Below are positions 14,301 to 24,352 of a stretch of 64,000 bases of DNA, one piece after another (the stretch's first letter is position 1; the number at the start of each line of letters is the position of its first letter). Origin of the DNA: Mesocentrotus franciscanus (lineage: Eukaryota; Echinodermata; Echinoidea; Camarodonta; Strongylocentrotidae); NCBI GenBank assembly GCA_037976565.1, contig CP137669.1, positions 34,155,613 to 34,219,612 on the forward strand, read 5' to 3'. Both the position numbers and the translations under genes were made by a program. Below the pieces are notes generated by a model. The model saw only the letters and a list, made by a program, of their open reading frames with translations. It ran no database searches and was not told where the DNA came from.

Positions 14301-17104
14301 ATGTTACATACTACCCCCCATCACTTTCCTTTCTCCGTGTGGGTTTTGTCCACTTGGTAACTCCAACATGTGCATGGTATACCAGTACCATTATAAGTAT
14401 TGTATCCAAGCTTTCCACTGGCCAAATAAGACGGTTAACAAACAATAAGTCAAAATTTCATTTTCTTATTTTTTACTTAGTGACTATGCACATTCCTAAT
14501 CTAATTTTTGATGAATACAATTCAGTTCGAATAGAAATGATAACTTATTTCCGATTTGTACTTGTCATGGAAACATGACATTAATACAGAAAAGATGGCG
14601 ACAGAACTTTAGATTGTCTTTCTAAATATAATGTTGATCAGTTTGTGAAACATGGATGTTGATATTATGTTCACATGACTTTTTCAATACGTCAGCTAAT
14701 GTTTGCTTCATGTATTATTACAATGGCGTAATTAAGGAAATATGATGAAAATTTAGGTTTCTTTTGGCATACGAAGCTTCTCTAACAAAATTGTTCTCGT
14801 TATGTTTCCCCACCCCTTCCTTTTAGAGCGGTGATCCTGATTTCTCATACTTTGCGCCAGACTGCTTCCATCTCAGCGCCAAGGGCCACGCCCAAGGTGG
14901 TCTTGAACTTTGGAAAAACATGGTAAGTCGGTAAACTTATATCGCATCGCACAATTTCTCTGTATAAGCGCGTTGCAAATATCATTAGTACACAATGTGG
15001 GCGCCAACTCCATTCTCAGCGGAGTGAAAAAAAAGGTCGACGATAACAGTTGGCATTGTTTAGTCGGACAAGTAAATTGATGTTGGTTTTGCCACAATGC
15101 ATCTATATCACGGCCAGGATCGAATTAAACCCGATGGACTACGCAAACGCTGTCGCAGGACTCCAGTAGACCGCATGGTATAGCTTACAATGGCATCACA
15201 ATATTGCAAACTTATGTTACAATCAGAACAGAAGTAGTATTGCCCCTTAAACCGATCAGTTTTCTATTCAACTCCGAGCATTGATATAAGACATTTCCAT
15301 ACCCATACATTTAATGACTTATGCCTCAGTCACACCTTTGCGTATTGGCTTGCGTATTGCTGCGTATTTATGGCAAGCCGTTTTAACATTTATTCCTATA
15401 TTTGATATCAAGAATTACCATTGCTTCACAACAGAAAATCATTACTTGATATCAAGAAATAGGAATAAATGTTAAAACGGCTTGCCATAAATACGCAGCA
15501 ATACGCAAGCCAAATACGCAAAGGTGTGACTGAGGCACTAGAGCCTACAATGCTAGTCACACTAATGGTAGTAAATACGCCACTCAATAAAATCTATGGT
15601 ACGACTATGATAGACATAGTCTAGTGGACCCTGCTGTTGAGGACGTTCCATTCCACAAGTGGTAAATAAATTAAGTAAATAAATACAAAATAAAAACACT
15701 TTATGCTAATCTCGGTACTTGGTACTTGGTTGGGTATAATCCCTTTGTGGCAGCTCACTCAGGAAGATATACTGGGATGGTAGGTGAGGCGAGTATAACT
15801 ACAAGGAGTGTCAATGAAGTGGTGGAATGGTGTGTGGACAAAGCACTTGTTAATTTACAGTAAAATAAGTCCGGTGTAAAAATAAACAAGCTAGTAAGTA
15901 TGATGTGAGAACCTACAGGGGGCTGCATCATTCTGATGGAGGGTAGAGCAGCCTCCTTGAAGTGGGTTATTCCTTTACCAATGTGAAGTAAATACTTGAT
16001 GCTTTTGACATTATGCTTTATAGGGGTTTCGAACATCCCCTGGGATATTATATGCGCAGTATAAATCTAGCTATTATAGTATTACAGACATCTGGGTACA
16101 CTTATTTTGATAATCAGTTGTCATAACTTGTCAAAGTTGCTTCATGTATGTGTGGTGAGAATTAGCATTTAAATTACGTATTGTGCTATGTATGTAAATA
16201 TAATTGATTGAAAACATTAAATTCATTATATCCATACACAGATGGAACCTGTCGGTGCAAAGGCTACCTCTTGGTCTCCAGATAAAATCGACCTAACTTG
16301 TCCATCTCTGGTATGTGAAGCTATTTTGGACTACATTTTTACATCCTAAGAATCCCAAACTCTCAATGAACCTACTCTTGATCTCTAAAATGATAATCCT
16401 AAAGCCCTCTTGATCTCTAAAATGATTCCCTTGAAGAAGAAATAAATCCGTTCTCCTCTGTGCATTTACGACAGACCGTGCATGTGAATACATAGGTACA
16501 CACAAATGCATAGACATACAGAGAGATCGGAATTTCTCTTAGTTTCACTTAACAATTCACAACATCGCTTTGCAAGTTGTTTGAGATAGATTATGCATTA
16601 TTCAACCTTTTCCACTACCTTGCCAAACAAATATGAAATAAGTTAATTAAAAGAAATTCAGACAAAAACAAAATAAAGAGTGCCTTTAAACTCTTTTAGG
16701 TGGTAACTGTGTTAGGAAGATTTATCGCCCTTGTGTAAATACCAACCCCAGTTTTGGAAGCCTACATTTTGTCTTAGAACACATTGAAGTTTTCAAAAGC
16801 AAATATACAGTAAAGCTTCTGAAACAGTTACAGACCTGCAGAGTAGTGACCAATTCAACCACGTTCATCTTTTTTGTGTGTAAACTAAGACAAATTGTGC
16901 CTCTAAATCCGATTTTTTTTTTTCCTATGAAATTTGTTTTACCAGGAATTCCAGTATATCTACACCAATGTGAATAGCAGACCTGAGTTTTGGGAACCAA
17001 CACAACCAGCAACGACAAGTGCATCAACCCGTGCAATGGATGCTGGAGTAGTATCAATGATAACGGTTGCCTTAGTAACCCTAATTTTAGCTGCTCGTCA
17101 CTGA
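1997..17104 (+). CDS. PLB1-like: PLB1-like copy 1: membrane-associated phospholipase B (GDSL lipase), 14 exons
   Basis: Exons by homology and GT/AG sites: 1997-2075, 2873-2997, 5783-5848, 6756-6814, 7930-7997, 8729-8772, 9371-9479, 10326-10524, 12302-12390, 12928-13003, 14106-14210, 14827-14922, 16242-16310, 16946-17104. The product would be 447 aa if one missing base in exon 3 is allowed for. It has a signal peptide (about 1-25), GDSL nucleophile block (Ser108, exon 4), GGND block (217-220, exon 8), Asp352 and His355 of the DxxH block (exon 12), and a hydrophobic C-terminus (about 432-445) that could be a GPI signal or membrane anchor. PLB1 enzymes remove both acyl chains from phospholipids at the cell surface. 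Vertebrate PLB1 has four such repeats; this gene has one. As written, exon 3 shifts the frame and gives a stop in exon 4. The start ATG has A at -3 and G at +4. Confidence 0.9.
2588..2840 (+). mobile_element. SINE in PLB1 intron 1
   Basis: The head GTGGTATAGTGGATAAATC resembles a tRNA A-box region, followed by a degraded B box. The body has phrases shared with the other SINEs here (CCTTTCGTAAGACATTAATC, CCCAGGTG...GGTAACCCGATAGGAT). The tail carries the SINE word TGGAAGCTCTTAGT. It ends about 30 bp before exon 2. Confidence 0.5.
3589..3647. repeat. Perfect 17-bp hairpin in PLB1 intron 2
   Basis: AGGGGCGCACTGGCATC at 3589 is exactly reverse-complemented at 3631-3647, with a loop of about 25 bases. 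GC content is high compared with the flanks. It is probably the end pair of a small foldback element or a short transposon solo remnant. Confidence 0.65.
3885..4010 (+). mobile_element. SINE 3' fragment with ATT microsatellite tail
   Basis: The segment reads GGGGTAATAATCTCCAAG, then AAGCGC...GCGCTATAAA and ends in (ATT)n. This is the 3' hairpin tail seen in the other SINEs and LINE of the window (for example 50459-50560 on the minus strand). Confidence 0.6.
4750..5460. repeat. Five tandem units of about 140-148 bp
   Basis: Units begin with CATATTTAATGAGCTATGAC at about 4750, 4897, 5037, 5177 and 5326. Each continues with TTTGACCTACATACTC, GATACCATGTACCTTCATAT and AAAGTTATCGA. Divergence between units is modest. 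The array lies in PLB1 intron 2 and runs directly into the ACGG element. Confidence 0.8.
5461..5545. repeat. ACGG microsatellite and conserved tail of the tandem array
   Basis: A tetranucleotide run based on ACGG (5465-5495) is followed by TTTCTATATCCCCTCCGACT and TTGTCGGCGAGGGATA, which contains the inverted pair CCGACTTTGTCGG. The array plus this tail looks like one composite repeat element rather than chance neighbours. Confidence 0.6.
5783..5848 (+). pseudogene. PLB1-like: PLB1-like copy 1 exon 3, one base short (frameshift)
   Basis: The exon is 66 nt. The equivalent copy 2 exon (23322-23388) is 67 nt, starts in phase 0 and ends in phase 1. Translated from the conserved acceptor, it reads PLEKNSHF up to 5806, then loses frame. 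One base further on it resumes as CDDLPPSDEIPTS, matching copy 2 (..EFPC....PSDEIPTS). Copy 2 has CCC where copy 1 has CC (5806-5807). The downstream exon needs phase 1, so the 66-nt exon would put the rest out of frame. The acceptor has a strong polypyrimidine tract. Confidence 0.85.
7015..7310 (+). mobile_element. tRNA-derived SINE in PLB1 intron 4
   Basis: A box TAGTCGAGTGG at about 7032 and B box GGTTCGAGCCC at about 7086 form a tRNA-like head. The body (CTACATTTGCCACTCTCCAT, CAGGTGTTAAATGG, ACCCGGTAGGATG) is shared with the SINEs at 13490 and 25058. It ends in an ATAATAATA-rich tail. Confidence 0.75.
8298..8340. repeat. (TA)n microsatellite
   Basis: About 40 bases of alternating TA in PLB1 intron 5. 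It has no coding content. Confidence 0.9.
10167..10250 (+). pseudogene. Degenerate partial duplicate of PLB1 exon 8
   Basis: The sequence from CCAACGAAGCGACATG through GATCCGGAGATCGA repeats the acceptor region and first quarter of exon 8 (10314-10385) with several substitutions. The duplicate lies about 140 bp upstream of the true exon, within intron 7. The intronic TTTTTCC...CAACG replaces the genuine CTTCCCAACACAG acceptor, so the AG is kept in a different context (GAAG). The copy loses alignment after GATCGA. It is an untranslated relic of a local tandem duplication. Confidence 0.8.
11570..12130 (-). mobile_element. L2/CR1-like LINE 3' fragment in PLB1 intron 8
   Basis: Minus-strand translation of 11724-12005 gives a LINE C-terminus (YTPARSIRSRNSG, FAQAGPSLWNCLP, FKSNLKTFIF) that aligns with the end of the LINE at 53335-56276 ([23 protein letters not shown]). 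Further upstream the words LKELHWLPRRERIVFK continue the match. The 3' end is an (ATT)n tail at 11570-11595. It is 5' truncated. Confidence 0.75.
13190..13265. repeat. GTTCCATCC / AAATAAATGAATG retroelement tail
   Basis: GGTGTTCCATCCAATGAGAG is followed by a degenerate tetranucleotide run (AAAT/GAAT). Similar phrases recur at about 15644 and 35546, suggesting shared 3' ends of one retroelement family. Confidence 0.4.
13489..13765 (+). mobile_element. 5'-truncated SINE with ATT tail
   Basis: It starts at TTTGGCAAGACATTGATCTA and carries the shared body CACTCTCCACCCAGGTG and GGTACCCGGTAGGATG. It ends with the hairpin GTAAAGCGCATTGAGA...AAATGCGCTATATAAGG and then (ATT)n. The tRNA-like head is missing. 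It lies in PLB1 intron 10. Confidence 0.75.
15322..15537. mobile_element. 216-bp near-perfect palindromic foldback element (MITE)
   Basis: The left arm begins TGCCTCAGTCACACCTTTGC and the right arm ends with its reverse complement. The arms, each about 95 bp, include GCTTGCGTATTGCTGCGTAT and GGCAAGCCGTTTTAACATTT, and match almost throughout around a loop of roughly 30 bp. There is no coding capacity. It sits in PLB1 intron 12. Confidence 0.85.
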
Positions 17105-19237
17105 TATCAATAATTGCACGAGTATGATCACAACTGGACGATTATGATGTAGGCATGGCATGCACGACTGTTATAAACCATGTTTCAGAAAACATTGTAT
17201 AAATAACAACTTACAGTAGCTGATGTGAGCTACTTAAATAATCACATTCGATTTGACATTGAGCATTATCTAACATAGGAAAAAAACTGATGTTTAATAT
17301 TCAAAATATATTTATGAAACAGGCACCAGATGACAGGACTTGGATAAGATTAGAAGAACTTTATTCATGTTGACTAGCTAAGTTTTATCGAAATTAAACG
17401 GCGCCATAATACTACAATTTCCACATTACAAGTTTGTTCATAAACTAGATAACCTCTGGACTGAGTTAAATGTGGAACGCATAATAGTTGGTGATTGAGT
17501 AAGCACTAAAGGCAAAATAATCTGAAGCCATCCATCATTTCGGTATTGAGATGAATGCAAGTCAATAAAACATACTCAGAATCTCCAGTAAACATAATTA
17601 TAGCTGTGAAAGGAGCCTTAGCTTTAAGGAAAACGGACCTTTCCATTAAACAGTTAACAGGAAAACAAGAAAGGTTTGGGAATATCAATATTTCATTATT
17701 ATTGATCATGCGTTGCATAATATAAGATCATAGAATGGCGGAAAATCTATTTGTATAATCAGGCAAAACATAGCCTGATACTTCTTGCAATTGAATTATT
17801 GGTATCATGATCACTGCAAATTAAGGCATTATGAAGCTTCCAGAATACGCTCAAAAGTGTACGGATAATGTGCAATAATGATTAAAGAACAAGCTACACT
17901 TCTCAGTCGAATTTAAAAGCTGATTGTGATGCTACTTAATAGCAACATTATTCAATTGAAGAGTATGCTTAATTAAAAATTCTTACATAAAATTGTACAT
18001 AAAGAAAAATGTTTATATCTAAGTGTTTTCTATTCATGCAGAATTAAATTGAAGAAAAAAAAAACACTGTCTATTGTTTATATGTTCATTTATTTGCAAT
18101 ACCTTGTGGACTATGTACCATTATACTCGAGGAGCCTCAGGTGTTAGACTTCCGCCGGGGGAGGGGGTGCCACGTTCCTGACCCTTCACGAATTAACGTC
18201 ATGAAACCTTGACAAGATGAGACATTACGATAATGTAAGCTATATCCATATACGATATACCACTTGAACGTTGTAACATATAAACAAAATTATCCAAATA
18301 AATTTTCATTTCGCTCGGGAAATCGCTACATTTTCGATGTAAGCACTTATTAAGAATGAATTACAATAGATAAAGATAAAGATATAGGAAATTAAACCAC
18401 GGAACATAATGGATACTAGCGTAGAGCCGCGGTACAATCATCCATCCCAACATACCCATACACTCCCCATCCTATCATATATATACCCAATACACACTCC
18501 TCAGGTTTCAGGTCAGTGAATCTTTGTTTCCCCTTTTTATCAATGACAAAAAAGGAAAAGAAAGGTCAGACACGTTCAAAAGAAAAACCATGAACGAGAC
18601 ACAGAAAGAAGTACTATTCGAAATCGGCGAAGAGATAAAAGGAAAGAGAGACAGAGAGAGAGAGAGACAGACAGAGAAAGAGACACAGAGAGAGAGAGGA
18701 ACCATGAACAAGTAAAAAAAAAAAAGATAAAAAGACAGACAGACATACAAAGAGAGAGAGAGAGGAGAGAGATAGGGGTGGGGAGGGGGAATGGAGTGAT
18801 TAATCTGTTACGATCCAAATTTACTTACTATTACATTTACAATTTATACATGTACTTTGTAACTACACGTAGATATGTTTTCTACGCTATATGCAGGTCT
18901 CATCTTAAAAATATAGGTTGCGTTTTGCGCTCAGAGTTTGGTAATTAGTACGCTAAATTAGGCCAAGTCCAAATCAACGTGTAATTAAACATAATTTTTG
19001 CCCCTCGTGTAAAATGAAAAAGTGTTCTAGCCTACCAAGATTGTCAGGCCCTGTCTATCCTCAAAGCGACGAAATACATTAGTGGAACGTGAAAGATTCA
19101 TTATTAATCATGTCAATTCGTTTTTAAATTTGGCTGCGCTTCAAGTTAAAGAGAAGGTTGAGTTCTGGGAAAAGTAAACAATTTGGGAGCTTCTTTATTA
19201 TTGTAATCATAGTGTACAAAAATGTTATACAAAAATG
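17105..19237. other. Intergenic region after PLB1-like copy 1
   Basis: The first AATAAA after the stop is at 17564-17569 and could be the polyadenylation signal. A purine-rich AGAGAC repeat runs through about 18640-18775. I see no other gene; the open frames around 18508-18818 are low-complexity translations of that repeat. Confidence 0.5.
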
Positions 19238-19785
19238 TCTCCAGAAAAGGATGGTTATTCAAATGCCCTCATGTTCGACATATTGCAAAAATATAGTTGA
19301 AATGTTTTGACAAAACTTTCATGCCACATGCTTGTGTAGTCCCATTTACATATTTCAGTGTACAGAGTCAATTTCTTATCATTATGATGATTTCAGAACC
19401 TCACAGTAGGCACCAATCGTATGCGCTGCAAAATTAACCTTTTTCAATTGCTTAGAGACAGTATCTTTCATAATGCAGTTGGATGACCAGGGGGGTGTTT
19501 CACAAAGACTAAGATCGACTTTAAGTTGGACTTAAGTATAACAGGCCGTTCATGCCATTGTTTGCTATCATTATTTTTTGGCATTGGTCTCTCAAGGGAT
19601 GTACAAATCATGGTAAAAAATCTACAAAACTTATATTTTTTGATAATTCATTATTGAAGGAAAAAACATTATCTAAAGATTATAATTTAGAGACCAATTG
19701 GGATAGCAACCAATGGCATGAACGGCCTGTTATACTTAAGTCAACTTAATCGATCTTAGTCTTTGTGAAATTTATCTTTAAATTG
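19238..19785. mobile_element. Relative of the TTAA element, interrupted by a MITE
   Basis: Sequence from about 19320 (TGTGTAGTCCCATTTACATA, TTTCTTATCATTATGATGAT) matches the element at 21841-22204. Its match stops at GATGACCAG (19490), where the 19491-19770 MITE begins, and resumes after it with TTTATCTTTAAATT. The left boundary is uncertain. Confidence 0.5.
19491..19770. mobile_element. Foldback MITE with GGTGTTTCACAAAGA ends, copy A
   Basis: The left arm (GGTGTTTCACAAAGACTAAG, then AGTATAACAGGCCGTTCATG) is reverse-complemented at 19690-19770 over roughly 70 bp. There is no coding capacity. The same terminal motif occurs at 42785-43098. It is inserted inside another repeat (19238-19785). 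Confidence 0.8.
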
Positions 19786-19983
19786 TATGTTTGATTTGAA
19801 AGAAGGCGTTCTGGGGGCATGGTCGGTGACCTAGATAAAGACTACCATTACAAAAAAAGTTTGCATGATTTGTAGATTGTGATGAAGATGTCACCAGCCC
19901 AGGTCACGCGATACTAATTAAATCAATTTAAGGTAGCGCAAATCAGATCAATGGTCATTAAGACATCAAGTGCCATTTATGAT

Positions 19984-19998
19984 ATTTGCATATATAGA
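19984..19998 (+). promoter_or_regulatory. Possible TATA box with overlapping octamer, PLB1-like copy 2
   Basis: ATTTGCAT (a POU octamer match) overlaps TATATAGA, about 175 bp upstream of the start codon of copy 2. A 5' UTR of about 140 bp would follow. The match could be chance in AT-rich DNA. Confidence 0.3.
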
Positions 19999-20170
19999 TA
20001 GTGAGACTCATTTAAGGATTCTTTTGAGGCGTTTAACGAAGCCTGGAGGAGCAACAACACTACGAATATTCAGATGTTTGTGTCACTTATAGATTAAAGC
20101 TTTGACAGCGAAGGACTTATTTGCTGCGTGACATAAATTTTATTTGGATATTACATACACATTTCTGAGA

Positions 20171-22607
20171 ATGGCGAGAACGTTGACGAGTTCGATTTTT
20201 TTGTTGGCTTTGCTTTTCCATCTCAGCTACTGGCAAGCACTCGGAGGTAATGTCAATTTCTTTTGCCATTTTGCATCTACACTACACAATGATTTTGTAA
20301 TAGTGTTTTTCATTTTAGAAAGAGCTGAAAGAAATGTACATTCTGTCGAGTCAATGGAGTTATTGTATGTTCAAGACATTAATGGCTTTCACCTTTAGAA
20401 TGGAGCAGGGCTTGGATGGAGAATGGTTTTGTTCAATGAAAAGACCTTCAGTATTCAGCAACTTGCTTATTCATCTATTGACAAATTTTAGGAAAAAAAT
20501 AATCTTTCTCTTCTAAATAACCTTTTAAATTTCGTTCTATTTTATTCTTTTATTTCTCAGTCCCTATTACTCTTTTGCTTTAATGTCTGATTGATCTTCT
20601 TCTGTTCTCTCAGTTTCTCTAACTTTCTTCAGTTCTTTTTTTGTTGGTATATATCTACCTATCGTTGACTTATTTTAGAGTTTATCCTGTAAAAAAATGT
20701 CACGGAAAAAAATCACAAATGATTGTTAGTTCATCCCTTCTTTTCCCCCTTTAACTTTTTTCTCGATTTTATTTTGGTTTTCTACTAGATGAGCGATTTG
20801 AAGAAGCTTACTCCAATCTCGTCGAGGACTTGACTGAGATCATGGTAGACTGGAACGAGACGCTCCCGAAGCTTCCCGGCTTTGAATGTTACGAGAACAG
20901 ACCGATTGGTACACCTGTAAGTCGTCTGTTTAGAGCCAGAAGGGCGTTAACTCGTATTCTTCGACACAGAGTTAACGCCCTTCTAGCCATTATGTATGTG
21001 TATGGGGAGGGTGTGAGTGTGTGTGTGTGCGCGCGCCTAATTGAGTTTTCACAGACTTGTTTATCAACCAAGGCTGACCATTTATGTCGGGGAAGACGGA
21101 ACATAAGAAAGAGGTTCTAGGACACCTACCCCTGGACAACCAAACCCCGGATAACCACCCTCTAGGACAACTACCCCTTGGACAAATACCTCCCAGACAA
21201 CTATCCCTAGGAAAACTACCCCTAGGACAACTACGCCCGGACAACTACCCCCAGACAACTACCCCGGACAACTACCCCAGACAACTACCCACTACGACAA
21301 CCATCCTCTAGGACGACTACCCCCTAGAATAACTACCCCAGGACAACTACCCCCAAGACAACTACCCCCGGACAACTACCCCCAGACAACTACCCACTAC
21401 GACAACCATCCTCTAGGACAACTTCCCCCCGGACAACTATCCTAGGGGGCAGTTTTCTGGGGGGAATTTGTCCGGGTAGTTGTCTGAGCAGTGTCCGGGT
21501 AGTTGTCGTGAGTTGTCTGGGTAGTTGCTGGGGTATTTGTCCGGGGTAGTTGTCCTAGGGGTAGTCGTCCTAGAGGGTGGTTATCCTAGGGGTAGTTATC
21601 CGGGGATGGATGTCCAGGGGGTAGGTGTCCGGATACGAAGAAAGAGCTCGCGGTCGTAAAAGGTAGACCAGAGAGCCGAACACTAGACCAACTCACAACT
21701 CTGTAAGACCTACTGCTATTTTTTTGTATATAATAATTTCAATTCGCCCACAACAACAGCAACAATAATGACAACATCGCCATCAACAGCGCAAACAAGT
21801 CTGCTCACTATCTCAATTTCAAGCTCATTGCTTACCTTAAAGGTAAAGACCAGTTTTGGAAACGCCCTCTCTCAAAAATGAAATGGAAGCTCTCATTACC
21901 AATCATGTGAAATAATATGTTTTGACTAATACGTGATGATACAAATTTGGCGGGAAACCGCCTACTAATTGATATATTTGGTAAATTATTATATCTATTG
22001 GGACCAAATCACGCACGTGGTCGCGTAGTCCCATATACATCTTTCTGCGTACAGTGCTTGTAACTTTACCAAGACTGGGCCAAATTTCTTATCATTTTGA
22101 TGATTCCAGAACCTTGCAGTACACACCAATACTCACCCTTTTCTGATCGATTTCACAACGTTTCTTTCACAATGCAATCGCATGACCAGAACTGGTCTTT
22201 ATCTTTAATTTGAAGGTGGTACTCTTCATCATAATTATAAAGTGTACAAGCACTTTCTGGGTTCTGGGTCACCATCTGGGTTTCTGAATAGAATGATACA
22301 AATAAAATTCAGTCATTATAGATTGGTGTGGTATAGTACCAAAACCGTTTTAGTGTGATGGGCAAAGTGTTGTTCAAATCATCTATTTTTTAAGGGCCTA
22401 CAAGGGATTAGCTTTTGCTTCAGAAAAATCTATCTCCAAAAAGAGAAAATAATTTAAAAAATCGGGCTAAAAAAGCAATCCTCCTCTTCGGGTCTTGGGA
22501 GGGTTGGCTGGATTTCCGGAGAAAATGATTGACGGGGAAAAAATCAGGAAAAATAAATTGTTTTTTTAAAACCACATTTGAAGCAGAAATACAGCATTGC
22601 TCATAAT

Positions 22608-22655
<48 letters not shown>

Positions 22656-23388
22656 TTAAGCGGCGCCACGATATACTTAATAAGATAATAAAGATAAGAT
22701 CATCTAATTGATGTCATAATTTGATTTTGCAGCGATAAAAACTCGAGCAAAGTCCAAGCTGCTGCTAAAACCTAATGACACTAATTAATGGATTGATACA
22801 CGACCCTTCTGGCATGATTATTGCGAAGTGTTAACATTTTTAAAATTTGTATTTTTTCTCTATCACGTTATATTTTTGCTCTATATATTGCATATTCCCC
22901 CACTTATTTTTCAATAATGAATTACACTTATGCCATCTGAAGTATTATTTGTTTTTCCCTTGATTTTAATTGTATTTTCTTAATTTTCTACTTCAACAAT
23001 ATTTTGTAATAAATATCGGCTCCTATCTTTCTGTCTTAGTGATATATAATTTCAACTTTAATATGGTACCGAAAAAAATCAACGGAAATGTATTAGGATA
23101 AGGTATTTGAGAAACGTGTATATATAATGTAAGAAATAAATTCAAGTCAAGTTAATCTATGGAGAAAAATGGATTGCTATCAATACTTTATTTCTCCATC
23201 TCTCATCAAAACCTTTTCTTGCAAGAGAGTTGCTATTGTATATATTTTGCACACATACGTAAGTATCATTTCTCATAGGTATCTATGAGAAATAATGTCT
23301 TTTTTTTCATTCATTTTGAAGGCGTTAGGTAAAAATCTTGAATTCCCGTGCACAGTCACCATGCCTTCAGATGAGATTCCTACGTCTG
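20171..23388 (+). CDS. PLB1-like: PLB1-like copy 2, exons 1-3 only (5' partial gene)
   Basis: Exons are 20171-20246, 20789-20916 and 23322-23388, with the same phases as copy 1 (1, 0, 1). The frame is intact: signal peptide (MARTLTSSIFLLALLFHLSY...), the conserved EIMVDWNETLPKLPGFECY block in exon 2, and EFPC....PSDEIPTS in exon 3. No exon 4 (the GDSL nucleophile exon, expected about 0.9 kb downstream) is found between 23389 and the gap, or between the gap and 25600. The part present therefore lacks every catalytic residue. Either the 500-N gap hides or misplaces the rest, or the gene is truly truncated. ATG at 20171 has A at -3 and G at +4. Confidence 0.85.
20938..20984. repeat. 15-bp hairpin just after the exon 2 donor of copy 2
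   Basis: AGAAGGGCGTTAACT (20938-20952) is reverse-complemented at 20970-20984, with a 17-base loop. It begins 21 bp past the 5' splice site at 20917. It may be a tiny foldback element. Confidence 0.7.
21117..21632. repeat. Palindromic minisatellite of ACAACTACCCC units
   Basis: The left half (21117-21440) repeats units of about 13-16 bp such as GGACAACTACCCCC. The right half (21441-21632) repeats the reverse complement (GGGGTAGTTGTCC). The ends also pair (GGACACCTACCCC / GGGGTAGGTGTCC), so the whole block can fold back. It lies in intron 2 of copy 2. The LGQLPLGQ-like open frame is repeat translation. Confidence 0.85.
21841..22204. mobile_element. TTAA-flanked non-autonomous DNA transposon
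   Basis: Ends AGGTAAAGACCAGTTTTGG and CCAGAACTGGTCTTTATCT are inverted repeats, each immediately flanked by TTAA (21837-21840 and 22205-22208). A TTAA target is typical of piggyBac and Kolobok elements. There is no transposase. A related, interrupted copy lies near 19238-19785. Confidence 0.75.
22612..22653. repeat. (AT)n microsatellite
   Basis: About 40 bases of alternating AT. No other content. Confidence 0.9.
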
Positions 23389-23617
23389 GTGAGCATTATT
23401 ATTTTTTTAACCACGTTTCCATGTGGAAATGTAAATGTTTGAAGTGCGAATGGATGTTAAAATGCTTGCAAACACAAGTCATACTGGAAAGTTTCAAGTA
23501 AAATTTTCGTTAAGAGTGCTAAGACATCAACATCATGTCCTTCTCTGTTTATCCATTCCATTATCTCAAAAACATGTGGACATTAAATTAGCATTATCTC
23601 TTTCAAAATGGATCTTT

Positions 23618-24117
23618 NNNNNNNNNNNNNNNNNNNNNNNNNNNNNNNNNNNNNNNNNNNNNNNNNNNNNNNNNNNNNNNNNNNNNNNNNNNNNNNNNNN
23701 NNNNNNNNNNNNNNNNNNNNNNNNNNNNNNNNNNNNNNNNNNNNNNNNNNNNNNNNNNNNNNNNNNNNNNNNNNNNNNNNNNNNNNNNNNNNNNNNNNNN
23801 NNNNNNNNNNNNNNNNNNNNNNNNNNNNNNNNNNNNNNNNNNNNNNNNNNNNNNNNNNNNNNNNNNNNNNNNNNNNNNNNNNNNNNNNNNNNNNNNNNNN
23901 NNNNNNNNNNNNNNNNNNNNNNNNNNNNNNNNNNNNNNNNNNNNNNNNNNNNNNNNNNNNNNNNNNNNNNNNNNNNNNNNNNNNNNNNNNNNNNNNNNNN
24001 NNNNNNNNNNNNNNNNNNNNNNNNNNNNNNNNNNNNNNNNNNNNNNNNNNNNNNNNNNNNNNNNNNNNNNNNNNNNNNNNNNNNNNNNNNNNNNNNNNNN
24101 NNNNNNNNNNNNNNNNN
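23618..24117. other. Assembly gap (500 N)
   Basis: Exactly 500 N, a round number typical of a placeholder of unknown size. It separates copy 2 exon 3 from sequence in which neither the rest of that gene nor the first exons of the CD36-like gene appear. Confidence 0.98.
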
Positions 24118-24257
24118 ATTAGAATTAACTTATCAATTGCTACTGTTCCTTCATTCATGTGTTTTATTACGTAAAATTACAAACAATGCTATTATTTCTT
24201 TTGCACGTATTCATTTTACAGTATATATAAATCACATCATAGAGTGCCCTAAGTTAC

Positions 24258-24352
24258 AGCGATAATATCATCTTTGTCAAGTTGATGCAGATAATATTAT
24301 CTTTGTCAAGTCAGGGCAAATAATATTATTTTTGTCAAGTCGGGTCAGATAA
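24258..24352. repeat. Three 29-bp tandem units
   Basis: GATAATATCATCTTTGTCAAG and close variants repeat three times with spacers TTGATGCA, TCAGGGCA and TCGGGTCA. It lies between the gap and the first visible CD36-like exon. Confidence 0.7.

Noticed and set aside
21084..21311. Repeat protein with LGQLPLGQ units
   Set aside because: It is the in-frame translation of a minisatellite half; the other half is its reverse complement, and it sits in an intron.
23435..24265. 276-aa open frame across the gap
   Set aside because: Most of it is N; the flanking residues show no family resemblance.
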